Shown: positions 36,055 to 44,753 of the stretch, one piece after another | How the letters are laid out: each line of letters starts with the position of its first letter | Numbering within the stretch: position 1 is the first letter of the stretch | NCBI RefSeq assembly: GCF_023721415.1 | Contig: NZ_JAMQVC010000004.1 | Span: forward strand, 124,001 to 188,000 | DNA length: 64,000 nucleotides | Reading direction: 5' to 3' | DNA from: Galbibacter mesophilus | GTDB taxonomy: Bacteria; Bacteroidota; Bacteroidia; Flavobacteriales; Flavobacteriaceae | Notes under the pieces: generated by a model | The model's database searches: none | The model's input: only the letters and a program-made list of their open reading frames with translations | Told to the model about the DNA's origin: nothing | Program-made: the position numbers and the translations under genes

Positions 36055-36329
36055 AAAGAGAATTAACAGATAGGGAAGTAGACAGAATAATAGAAATGGC
36101 ATGGGAAGACCGTACCCCATTTGATGCTATTACTTTTCAGTTCGGATATACCGAAAAAGATGTCATTGAAGTTATGCGAAGGGAGTTAAAGCCCAGTAGT
36201 TTTAGACTTTGGCGTGAACGGGTTCAAGGCAGAAGTACCAAACATTTAAAAAAGCGAAATTTTCAAGAAGGGCGTTTTAAATGTAGCCGACAGAAACAAA
36301 TCACCCATAACAAAATCTCCAAACGGTAA
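36051..36329 (+). CDS. DUF2805 (TIGR03643) family protein
   Basis: A 92-residue basic protein with the family core DRIIEMAWEDRTPFDAI, then FQFGYTE and KPSSFRLWRERVQGR, which looks like a small helix-turn-helix fold. The function is unknown; it commonly accompanies photolyase-like genes. It starts within the photolyase stop (ATGA), a sign of translational coupling. The last 20 residues are rich in Lys and Arg, consistent with nucleic acid contact. Confidence 0.9.
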   Translation: MKRELTDREVDRIIEMAWEDRTPFDAITFQFGYTEKDVIEVMRRELKPSSFRLWRERVQGRSTKHLKKRNFQEGRFKCSRQKQITHNKISKR

Positions 36330-36504
36330 ATTTAACACGTAAAACGATGACGTAATCTCCAAAAGGAGAAGAAAAAAGCTTATTGAATTAAAACGTTTGT
36401 TTACATTTTAACAAGAATTTCTGTTTATTTTTAATGATTACGTATTAATTACCATTCAAGAAGTTTTAATATAATTTGATACAACAGTTTTTGTGATATT
36501 TTAA

Positions 36505-36512
36505 TAACTTTG
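36505..36512 (+). promoter_or_regulatory. -7 box for the MORN/DUF2490 operon
   Basis: TAACTTTG matches TAnnTTTG. It lies in the 268-bp gap before the operon, about 110 bp from the first plausible start. TTTG words upstream (36475, 36490) are not at ideal spacing. Confidence 0.4.
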
Positions 36513-36621
36513 AATCGCTAAACAACCAACTAAACGTTTCCTACACTACATTTTTTTAATCACTGTAAATGCAATTGCGGTGATTTTATTTTTATAAATG
36601 CCATCGAGATTTTTATACCAT

Positions 36622-38574
36622 ATGATGAAATCACATACATTTAATTACCATCAATTAATTGCTCTGTTTCTATTCACTTTTGTCATTAGCTCAGTTCAAG
36701 GGCAAACAAAAGAGTTTAATGGAGATTATCAAATTGGAAAGCTCAAAGGTAATGCCACCTTCAGCTATAAATTAAGGGCGAACGACACCATTTTAGATGG
36801 TCCTTTCCTATTTAACGATAAAGGCATACAATCTTTAGAAGAATCGGTTTACCAGTCTTTTTCTGTGGAAGGAGACTTCTCCAACAATCAGCCAAATGGG
36901 GATTGGACGCTAAGCTTTGGAAATTATATTAGGGACAAGCAGCCAAAACTAGTAGATTACAGCTATGTTATCAATGTAAATGGATTACTCAAAAAAGTAA
37001 AAGGTTCTTTCAATGACGGCATCCCGAAAGGTGAATTCATAATTACCATAGATAGTATTAAAAATTCTGAAGTTGCTAAGAATTTATTTAAAAGCACTAT
37101 CAACTTTCAAAACGGTGTGCCGCAAAAAAGCTTTACCATGGAATCTGACTCTCACGCTATGGTGGGAAGATTGCTTAGAAATGGAGTTGCTCACGACAAA
37201 TGGACTCTTTTTGAAAATGAAAATTTAGGAGAAGTAGAAAACTGGTTTTTCAAGGAAGGAATTTTAACTAAGATTTCTATCCAAAAAGACGGCATTGCCA
37301 AAGAAATCAATGTTTTTGAAAATAAGGATGACAACTACAAATTATACCCCTTAAACCGTAATTATCTTACTGTAGTTGAACTCACTCACAATTCTTCGGA
37401 TACAAATAAAATTGTAAAAAACGGCATAGGAGGATTATTGGAAAAAAACCTGAACACTTACGGTAAAGTAAAAGGATTTATGAATCAATTAGGTGATTCC
37501 GTTTCATTTCCTAATTTTCAAGTTAAACTGCCTTTTTATCCTCTGGATGAAAACAATGCAGCCATTTTAAAAAATGTTGTTGACAGCATCCAAAAGGCAG
37601 AACAGTTAAGCAACGCGCTGTTAACCAATGCACAGCTATCTATCCAAAAGCTATCCAATGAAAACACCAAGTTTCATTATAGTGTTACGGAAGTAATTTC
37701 CAAGGATTACCTGTCCCCGCTTTCCCGATTAAAAAATTATTCCGAAGAAAATATAGTTATTCATTTCAATCCTAAAAGACTTCTAGAAAAATTATGGCCT
37801 AATGGACTGCCGAGCGGGAAGATAGAAATTGAAAGAGAGAACAATCAATCTCGGGTGTATCAGGCTAAAAATGCATCGAATTATAATCCAAAGGATGTAA
37901 ACCTTCAAGAAATCGAAAAGCTTACATATTTTACGCTTGCCAATCTTGAGTATCTCCACGAGAAGTTAATCGGGGAGATTACCAGCCAACAACGGGAAGA
38001 AGCTTTTCTTGTTCAGGAAAAAGAATTGATTGCCCAGCTAGACCACTTAAAAAAGCATATTGACTCCCTCAAAAAGAGTAAACCAAAAGAAATCCAGACC
38101 ACCTTGGAAAGCATGAAAGGTTTTGCAGATAATTTACTGAATGAATATTCTGCCATGGATGAAAATTCTGAAAAATTGGACTATGCCAAGGAATTAACGA
38201 ATTGTTTTTCTAGAACAGAAGAATTTGCAACCTCTATTTCCAAGCTTCCCGTTCAAATGAAGGAAATCAAAGAATTATACCAAGATCCCGTTTGGAATCC
38301 GTTCACAGCCACCGTGATGAATGAAGATATAAAAAAGAAAATTACAAAAGCATACGAAAACATTTTAATCCCTTATCAATTAAAAAACATCCAAACCGAT
38401 TTAAAATGTTCAAACATGGATTCCATTGAAGCTTTTTTTGAAAGGCTAAATAACCGGATGGTTGAATTGTTTGAAGAAGATACATCCCGTTTGGAGCGAA
38501 AACTTAGAAAAGAAAAAAATCCACAAGAAATAATTGAACTCTTTGGTTTAAACGATAATGAAATTGAAAAGTAA
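36622..38574 (+). CDS. Exported protein with MORN/YwqK-like N-terminus, unknown
   Basis: A 650-residue protein. ATG at 36622 is chosen over 36598 because it gives a shorter lead into the signal peptide (..SSVQG). Residues about 25-230 hold repeated short beta hairpins (GDYQIGKLKG, GDFSNNQPNGDW, GSFNDGIPKGEF) like MORN or YwqK repeats. The C-terminal half is helical, with a likely coiled coil around 440-500. It is probably periplasmic or bound to the outer membrane. The next gene (DUF2490) starts 1 bp after its stop, and a third gene carries clear MORN repeats, so the three act together. Confidence 0.7.
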   Translation: MMKSHTFNYHQLIALFLFTFVISSVQGQTKEFNGDYQIGKLKGNATFSYKLRANDTILDGPFLFNDKGIQSLEESVYQSFSVEGDFSNNQPNGDWTLSFGNYIRDKQPKLVDYSYVINVNGLLKKVKGSFNDGIPKGEFIITIDSIKNSEVAKNLFKSTINFQNGVPQKSFTMESDSHAMVGRLLRNGVAHDKWTLFENENLGEVENWFFKEGILTKISIQKDGIAKEINVFENKDDNYKLYPLNRNYLTVVELTHNSSDTNKIVKNGIGGLLEKNLNTYGKVKGFMNQLGDSVSFPNFQVKLPFYPLDENNAAILKNVVDSIQKAEQLSNALLTNAQLSIQKLSNENTKFHYSVTEVISKDYLSPLSRLKNYSEENIVIHFNPKRLLEKLWPNGLPSGKIEIERENNQSRVYQAKNASNYNPKDVNLQEIEKLTYFTLANLEYLHEKLIGEITSQQREEAFLVQEKELIAQLDHLKKHIDSLKKSKPKEIQTTLESMKGFADNLLNEYSAMDENSEKLDYAKELTNCFSRTEEFATSISKLPVQMKEIKELYQDPVWNPFTATVMNEDIKKKITKAYENILIPYQLKNIQTDLKCSNMDSIEAFFERLNNRMVELFEEDTSRLERKLRKEKNPQEIIELFGLNDNEIEK

Positions 38575-38575
38575 G

Positions 38576-39406
38576 ATGCAGAAAAATCTCAAAACCCTCA
38601 ACCTTCTCATTTTTCTTATTTGTGGTTGCTTTTCTTACATGGCAAACGCGCAAGAAGATCCTCAGGTCCTACCGGAAGAATCGGAATTTAAACCTGCCAT
38701 TACCAAATATTGGCTTAATACGTATGGGAATATCCGTATATCCAAACGCATGTTCTGGGTAGCCCAAACACACTTTAGATTCGAGGAAACCGAAGATACC
38801 CCTTTTGTGGGACAGCTTGGACAGATTTACAACAGGCATGCCATTGGATACATTGTTTCCAAAAAGTTCGATGTAGCGCTTGGTGGTGTTGTTCGATTTA
38901 ATTTCAATACCGACCCCGATTCAGATGGTAAAACAATGGTTCCCGAATGGCGTATTTGGCAACAGTATCGTTTTGCCATGCCCGTATCCCGACTTATGTT
39001 TTATCATAGAATACGAATTGAAAACCGTTGGTCTAAAGGTTTCGAAGAGGGAGATGATTATATTTACAGAACTCGTTGGAGATATATGTTCCGTGTAAAA
39101 ATTCCTGTAAACAGACCTAAATTGGAGCCCAAAGCTTTTTATATCGGTCCGGAAGCAGAGGTTATCATGCAAAGCGGTAAAGAAGTGGTAGACAGCCCTT
39201 TAGAAGATTTACGTTTACACACCTCTTTTGGTTATATTTTAACACCTCGATTAACCGTAGCGGCAGGAATAATGTATAATTTTGGTCAGAATTTAGATAA
39301 CGGAGGGATTTATAAACAAGGTTGGACCATAAGAACTCACTTGTATTTCTCTCCAGATTTTAGAAAAGTTAGAAACAAATTACCGTCAATTCACACGGAG
39401 GATTAA
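38576..39406 (+). CDS. DUF2490 outer-membrane protein
   Basis: A 276-residue protein with a signal peptide (..ANAQ) and a barrel of alternating aromatic strands, including WLNTYGNIRIS, the RTRWRYMFR region and HLYFSPDFR at the C-terminus. This fits DUF2490, a family of Bacteroidota outer-membrane proteins of unknown function. ATG at 38576 is used, 1 bp after the upstream stop; an earlier in-frame ATG at 38558 would overlap that gene. It is the middle gene of the operon. Confidence 0.85.
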   Translation: MQKNLKTLNLLIFLICGCFSYMANAQEDPQVLPEESEFKPAITKYWLNTYGNIRISKRMFWVAQTHFRFEETEDTPFVGQLGQIYNRHAIGYIVSKKFDVALGGVVRFNFNTDPDSDGKTMVPEWRIWQQYRFAMPVSRLMFYHRIRIENRWSKGFEEGDDYIYRTRWRYMFRVKIPVNRPKLEPKAFYIGPEAEVIMQSGKEVVDSPLEDLRLHTSFGYILTPRLTVAAGIMYNFGQNLDNGGIYKQGWTIRTHLYFSPDFRKVRNKLPSIHTED

Positions 39407-39446
39407 TACCCATACTGAAGGCTGATTAATTATAAAATTTAAACTT

Positions 39447-40289
39447 GTGAAAAAAAAGTATCTGTTCTATATTTCATTTATCGTGTTGGCTGTTTTTGCC
39501 GTATTTAGTTTCATTAAAAATGTTTCGCTGGAAAAGAAATTAAATGAAACGCAGCAATCCCTAAATACAACCAGACAATTTTTGGAAGATGACCCTATTT
39601 TGAAGGCGGATTCGTTATTGACTTCTGGAAATTATAGCGATGTGCAAAAAGTATATCGTTCTATGGACAGTCTAAAAACCATAAATGATGATCACGCAAT
39701 AAATACCCGATTAAAAATAGCGGAAAACCTTTTAAAAATGCATAAAAGGGTCAATCAAGTGAATGGAAGCTACAGTTCTAATACTGCTGAAGATTCCGAA
39801 GCTACTTCAAGCGAATCTGTATCCCTTAATAAATACGATTCCCTCACATTTGCCCTTGAAAAAAATAAATTACAATTATCCCGTCTTAAAAAACAATTGC
39901 GGGAAAAATCCTTTGGGGAATATCTCACTTTTAAAAGCAAAAAAGGAAACCGTCTATTTTACGTTGGAAAAGTGGAAAACCATAAAGCAAACGGCTTTGG
40001 TATTGCCATTTTAGACACTGGGAGTAGATATGAAGGCGAATGGAAAGATAATATGCGCCACGGAGAAGGTAGTTTTTATTGGATAGATGGCGAACGCTAC
40101 GAAGGCGAATACAAAAATGATGAGCGCTCTGGAATGGGAGTTTACTACTGGCCCAATGGAGATAAGTACGTTGGAGAGTGGAAAGAAGATGTTCGTGACG
40201 GTCAAGGTACTTTCTACAATGCTGAAGGAGAAGTGTATGCTAAAGGAATCTGGAAAGATGACAAATTAGTGAAAAAGGACAAATCCTAA
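39447..40289 (+). CDS. Membrane-anchored MORN-repeat protein
   Basis: A 280-residue protein with one N-terminal transmembrane anchor (about 5-24), then a helical, partly coiled region (30-160) and at least four MORN repeats (about 170-275; GSRYEGEWKDNMRHGEG and similar). MORN repeats typically bind lipids or proteins. GTG start at 39447. It is the last gene of the three-gene envelope operon, and its stop codon lies inside a rho-independent terminator. Confidence 0.88.
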   Translation: MKKKYLFYISFIVLAVFAVFSFIKNVSLEKKLNETQQSLNTTRQFLEDDPILKADSLLTSGNYSDVQKVYRSMDSLKTINDDHAINTRLKIAENLLKMHKRVNQVNGSYSSNTAEDSEATSSESVSLNKYDSLTFALEKNKLQLSRLKKQLREKSFGEYLTFKSKKGNRLFYVGKVENHKANGFGIAILDTGSRYEGEWKDNMRHGEGSFYWIDGERYEGEYKNDERSGMGVYYWPNGDKYVGEWKEDVRDGQGTFYNAEGEVYAKGIWKDDKLVKKDKS

Positions 40290-40309
40290 TTTAGAATTTG
40301 TCCTTTTTT
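40273..40309 (+). terminator. Rho-independent terminator of the MORN operon
   Basis: AAAAGGACAAAT at 40273-40284 pairs with its complement at 40296-40307, followed by a T-run. The left arm overlaps the end of the coding region. Confidence 0.88.
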
Positions 40310-40373
40310 AATTGATAAACAGTACTTATGTAAATCCCTGTAGTAATTCTAGTGGTACATACTACTACCTCAA

Positions 40374-42662
40374 CTACGACTTTAAAACTTTATTCTCATT
40401 GTATTCATTCAGTTCTTTTATAAAAGGCTGACTATAAAAACGTTTTCCAGTTGCTTTATACAAGGCATTTGCCAGCGCCCCCATTACGGGCGGAAAAGGA
40501 GGTTCTCCCATTCCGGTAGGGTCTGTATCGTTTTGTACAAAGGCTACATCTATGTTTTTAGGCGCTTCGCTATGGCGTATCATACGATAATTATCGAAGT
40601 TATTCTGTTGAGGAACTCCTTTATCAAAAGAAATTTCGCCGTACATAGCAGACCCAATTCCGTCTATAGAACCACCTTCCGCCATATTAGTAGCGGCATC
40701 AGGGTTCACTACAATTCCACAATCGATGGCGCAATACACATTTTCAATAGAAACACCTTCATTCTTTAATGATAAATCCAATACATGCGCCACGTAGGAA
40801 TTATGACAATAATAAGCTGCTACACCTCTATTTTTACCAGTTGACCCTGTATCCCAATTAGAGCGCTTCCGCACCAATTCCAATACACCTGCATATCTTT
40901 CCGGTTCGTAGTCGTTCTTTTCGCCCACTGGGTTTTCTTTGGCTTTTTTCAGTAAGTCCAATCTAAAATCTATCGGGTCTTTACCAGCGGCTTCTGCTAC
41001 TTCATCTAAAAAAGATTGTTCAGCGCCTGCTATAAAATTAGAACGTGGCGCCCGAAAGGCACCTGTGGTGATATTGGAATCGATAGTCCAACTTTCAGCT
41101 AAATAATTATCCACCGCTCCGGCTGGAAAACGGTTGGAAAAAAGCGGACTCTCAGGAATTCCTCCAGCTCGCACATGAAATCCAACCAAATTGTTATTCT
41201 CGTCTAATGCCGCTTTATAATGCACATGATAAGAAGGTCTATATGTCCCGAAAGCCATGTCATCTTCTCGTGTATACACCAATTTAACCGGCGCTTTTAA
41301 CTTTTGAGATAGCGCAGCAGCCTCGGTAACAAAATGACCGTACAATCTGCGGCCAAAACCACCGCCCATACGTGTCATTTGTATATCTATCTTCTCTTTA
41401 GGCATCCCTAATCTTTCAGAAACACTTCGCTCCATAAATTCTGGAGTTTGAATAGGACCTATTAAAGTAGCTTTTTCGTCGGTTACATCGGCAAAAAAGT
41501 TCATGGGTTCCATGCAGTTGTGTGCCAAAAATGGCGCATAGTAACTCCTTTCAACGGTTTTAGCTGCATTCTTGAAAGCTTTTTTAGGACTACCATCTTC
41601 ACGAACTACTTCTATTTTTGTTCCTTTGGAAGCAATTTGCTCCATCATTTTCTTGTGCCCATCCGTATTTTCCAGTCCTTTAGGATGATTTACCGTCATT
41701 TCCCTTCCGAAGATTTCCATGTCATGGATAATATCAGGAGACTCCTCCCATTCCACTTTTAATGCTTTTTTGGCATTCATCACTTCCCAAGTAGATTTTC
41801 CTACTACAACGACGAGCTTATCAAAAGCATCGATATCGAAAGCGCTTCGCTTATAATCTTCTTTAAAAGTTTCCAATTCTACCACATCCACAATACCTGG
41901 CATGTCTTTAATGGATTCAGCATCAAAAGACTTTAACCGCTTTCCAAATGCCGGCGGCTGTACAATCATGGCAATTAACATTCCGTCCTCGTAGGTATCT
42001 AATCCATACAATGGTTTTCCCGTAACGATTTTTTTGGCATCCACATTTTTTCGGGATGTACCAATAATGGAAAAATCTTTTTTATCTTTCAACTGAACTT
42101 CTTCCGGAACTTCCAATTTAGAAGCTGCGGCTGCAACCTCGCCAAAGCCAATCGATTTATCACTATTTTTATGTGAAATAATTCCTTTTTCTACGGAAAG
42201 TTCTTCGATGGGAACTTGTAATTGATCCGCAGCGGCCATCAACAACATTTGTCTGGCAGTGGCTCCTGCCATTCGAAGAGTTTCCCAACCTTGACGTATG
42301 GATTGGCTCCCTCCCGCTAATTGGCGTGAAAAAACATCGGTGTTTAGCGGAGCCTGTTCCACCACCACATTTTTCCAATCTACATCCAGTTCTTCTGCCA
42401 CGATCATAGGCATGGATGTTTTTACATTTTGTCCTATTTCTGGATTTGGCGAATATATAGTCACCACTCCGTTGTCACCAACTTTCAAATAGCCATTCAG
42501 CTCAAACCATTCCTCTGGCATTTCTAGGGCAACATTTTTATTTTCAGCTTCCACGGCACGTTTACATGCCATCCAGTTAAACCCAATTACCAATCCACCT
42601 CCGGCAAGGGAAACGCTCTTTATAAAAGATCTTCTTCCTATTCCTGTTTTAATTGTCTTCAT
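40374..42662 (-). CDS. Molybdenum hydroxylase large subunit (IorB-like, xanthine dehydrogenase family)
   Basis: A 762-residue molybdopterin-cytosine-dinucleotide-binding subunit of an aldehyde/isoquinoline oxidoreductase. A twin-arginine signal (GRRSFIKS with Arg10-Arg11, then a hydrophobic stretch) sends it to the periplasm. The cofactor-binding segments RMGGGFGRRLYGHF and TGAFRAPRSNF, and the active-site Glu region GMGEPPFPPV near the C-terminus, are clear. It pairs with the 2Fe-2S subunit 21 bp upstream. There is no FAD subunit, which fits the IorAB type. The substrate is unknown; electrons may pass to a cytochrome. Confidence 0.92.
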   Translation of the reverse strand: MKTIKTGIGRRSFIKSVSLAGGGLVIGFNWMACKRAVEAENKNVALEMPEEWFELNGYLKVGDNGVVTIYSPNPEIGQNVKTSMPMIVAEELDVDWKNVVVEQAPLNTDVFSRQLAGGSQSIRQGWETLRMAGATARQMLLMAAADQLQVPIEELSVEKGIISHKNSDKSIGFGEVAAAASKLEVPEEVQLKDKKDFSIIGTSRKNVDAKKIVTGKPLYGLDTYEDGMLIAMIVQPPAFGKRLKSFDAESIKDMPGIVDVVELETFKEDYKRSAFDIDAFDKLVVVVGKSTWEVMNAKKALKVEWEESPDIIHDMEIFGREMTVNHPKGLENTDGHKKMMEQIASKGTKIEVVREDGSPKKAFKNAAKTVERSYYAPFLAHNCMEPMNFFADVTDEKATLIGPIQTPEFMERSVSERLGMPKEKIDIQMTRMGGGFGRRLYGHFVTEAAALSQKLKAPVKLVYTREDDMAFGTYRPSYHVHYKAALDENNNLVGFHVRAGGIPESPLFSNRFPAGAVDNYLAESWTIDSNITTGAFRAPRSNFIAGAEQSFLDEVAEAAGKDPIDFRLDLLKKAKENPVGEKNDYEPERYAGVLELVRKRSNWDTGSTGKNRGVAAYYCHNSYVAHVLDLSLKNEGVSIENVYCAIDCGIVVNPDAATNMAEGGSIDGIGSAMYGEISFDKGVPQQNNFDNYRMIRHSEAPKNIDVAFVQNDTDPTGMGEPPFPPVMGALANALYKATGKRFYSQPFIKELNEYNENKVLKS

Positions 42663-42683
42663 TTTCTTCGGATTTTATTGTGG

Positions 42684-43151
42684 TTAGGCTGATTGTGTTT
42701 TGGAGGCAGCTGTCTTAATAGCCGCTTTAATTCTCGTATAAGTTCCGCAACGGCAGATATTACCGTTCATGGCTGTTTCAATATCTTCATCATTGGGATT
42801 CGGATTTTCCTTCAGTAATGCACTTGCTGTCATTATTTGTCCCGCTTGGCAATAACCGCACTGTGGAACATCTACCTCCAGCCAAGCCTGCTGTACGGGG
42901 TGGTCACCGTTTTCTGACAATCCTTCTATTGTTGTTACCTGATTTTCTTGCACCGCAGAAATGGGCAGTTGGCAAGACCGAACGGCCGAACCATTTAAAT
43001 GCACGGTACAGGCGCCGCATTGCGCAATTCCACAACCGTATTTAGTCCCAACCAATTTTAAATGATCCCGCAACACCCAAAGCAAAGGAGTTTGCGGATC
43101 TACATCTACCGTTTCGGTTTTTCCGTTAATGTTGATTTTGAATGCTGCCAT
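42684..43151 (-). CDS. 2Fe-2S subunit of the molybdenum hydroxylase (IorA-like)
   Basis: A 155-residue electron-transfer subunit with two 2Fe-2S clusters. The plant-type ferredoxin cluster uses Cys40, Cys45, Cys48 and Cys60. The second cluster uses Cys98, Cys101, Cys133 and Cys135 ([16 protein letters not shown]). It has no signal peptide, so it would be exported folded with the Tat-tagged large subunit. It starts the two-gene operon. Confidence 0.95.
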   Translation of the reverse strand: MAAFKININGKTETVDVDPQTPLLWVLRDHLKLVGTKYGCGIAQCGACTVHLNGSAVRSCQLPISAVQENQVTTIEGLSENGDHPVQQAWLEVDVPQCGYCQAGQIMTASALLKENPNPNDEDIETAMNGNICRCGTYTRIKAAIKTAASKTQSA

Positions 43152-43442
43152 GATTATTTTTTTCTGAAGTTACTAAAATAACTTAAAATCAAGTGTTAAA
43201 GAGCTCAAATTTAGAGTGGTTTTTAATTGAAGAAATATAGATTGTAGAAAGTAATATTTAAATCTAAATCAGTTGATGAGTCGAAAAATTTTAAATTGGC
43301 AAAGGCTTAGAGGAACAAAGTCTTCCCTGCCAACTGAAAACTGAATACTTGAAAGACAAAGTTGCTCTTGGGTTTTGGCTCTTGGCTCTCTTTCTTCATT
43401 TTTCACTCTTCACTTTTCACTTTTCGCTCTTCAAACATCCCA
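43152..43442. other. Non-coding gap with pyrimidine-rich tract
   Basis: A 291-bp gap between the batD stop and the Mo hydroxylase operon. The part near batD (about 43370-43435) is a T/C-rich low-complexity run built from ttcact/cttttc words. No clear hairpin terminator or promoter was found. Confidence 0.4.
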
Positions 43443-44753
43443 TCAAGGATTTATCCATCCTACTCGGGCGACTTCCGTAGTTCTTTTTAAATAATTCTTC
43501 CGAAGGGTTTTTAGCTTTGGTTTGGTTGCTGTAGCTTTTAGGTTTTCAGCATCAATTTGTAAGCCTTTTCCATATTTATTTATCAGAAATTGAATGCTTG
43601 GTTCTTCCAACGCCAATTCATCAATCCAACGATAAAAGTTATTTTTAATAGTGTGCTCGTTAGAAGATAAAGACGACAACAAATGATTGAAATAATACTT
43701 TTCGGAAGCTAAATAGGCTTTTCTCTTTTCCGTAAAGTAATGAACCAGCCACTTCAGCATTTTAAAAACAATGATAAGCGCGAGCAAACACAACAATAGT
43801 GCTATCACAAACTCCTTTGGTGATAGTCCTAGAATAGTTAACTCTTTTTCTTCATCTTCTGTGGCTGCTACCTGCTGTTGTTGTTGCAATCGTAAAGAGT
43901 CACGCACACTTTCCAACATCCCCAAATCGGGATTGGGTTTTACGGTTATGGTTCGCTCTGCCAGCGTACGCTTAAACAGTTTTTTAGAATACGGATTAAA
44001 CCAAGTGTACACCTTTTCGGGAATGGTAATTTCGCCCTCCTCTTCAAAAAGATAGCGAATGGTTTCGGTTCTTTGCGCGCTAATGGCGGTTTTACTCTTG
44101 CTATTGTTTACATCGCTCCTACCGGGATACATACTCACGTTCGGCACACTGTCCCAAACCGTTGGCGGAATTAATTCTGCCACGGTCCACCCAGCGTTTC
44201 GGGTAATAGTACGCTCCAACACATCCCCTACTTTTACTTCGGAAATATTTCCCGACCAATTTTCATTTACTGATAAGCTTGAAGCCACCAACCATTCCGA
44301 AGCTTTAAATGTATTTGGAATAGGTTTAACGGTAATAGCTACAGGTTTACTTTTCACGGTACGTTTTATGCCTTTGTATCCACCTGGTGACGGAGTTTCT
44401 ACTTCAATATCCAAGGCTGGGAATTCTATATCGTCATCACTGAAAGGAAATACATGATAAATGAGTCTTACTCCAGCATAATTTTGCCCACCACGCTGAA
44501 AAGAAGTACTTACAGGTCTAAAATACGTGCTAAAAGCACCTTCCACTTTGATATTCCCTAAATCCAACCCTTTAGTAAACCACGTAGAGGTGTAAACCGT
44601 TACCGTTACCTGAACAGGTTCTCCCACGAAAACACTCTTTTTATTGGCCGTCACGGTACTCCATACACTTTGGGCTACTCCAAATTGCGAACAGAGCAGT
44701 ATGCAAACCAATACCAAAAACGATATGTACTTACCAGCTCTCCTCATTCCCAT
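43443..44753 (-). CDS. batD: BatD-like protein
   Basis: A 436-residue protein with a signal peptide and a periplasmic region of BatD-type beta-sandwich domains (VFVGEPVQVTVTVYT, then TRNAGWTVAELIPP). A transmembrane helix at about 310-330 is followed by a basic helical cytoplasmic tail. Bat proteins were linked to aerotolerance in Bacteroides; the mechanism is unclear. It is the last gene of the MoxR/Bat operon and overlaps the preceding gene by 23 bp. A second ATG lies at 44747. Confidence 0.85.
   Translation of the reverse strand: MGMRRAGKYISFLVLVCILLCSQFGVAQSVWSTVTANKKSVFVGEPVQVTVTVYTSTWFTKGLDLGNIKVEGAFSTYFRPVSTSFQRGGQNYAGVRLIYHVFPFSDDDIEFPALDIEVETPSPGGYKGIKRTVKSKPVAITVKPIPNTFKASEWLVASSLSVNENWSGNISEVKVGDVLERTITRNAGWTVAELIPPTVWDSVPNVSMYPGRSDVNNSKSKTAISAQRTETIRYLFEEEGEITIPEKVYTWFNPYSKKLFKRTLAERTITVKPNPDLGMLESVRDSLRLQQQQQVAATEDEEKELTILGLSPKEFVIALLLCLLALIIVFKMLKWLVHYFTEKRKAYLASEKYYFNHLLSSLSSNEHTIKNNFYRWIDELALEEPSIQFLINKYGKGLQIDAENLKATATKPKLKTLRKNYLKRTTEVARVGWINP

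Noticed and set aside
36598-36621. Longer start for the MORN-like gene at 36598
   Set aside because: It adds eight residues before the signal peptide; 36622 or 36625 fits export better.
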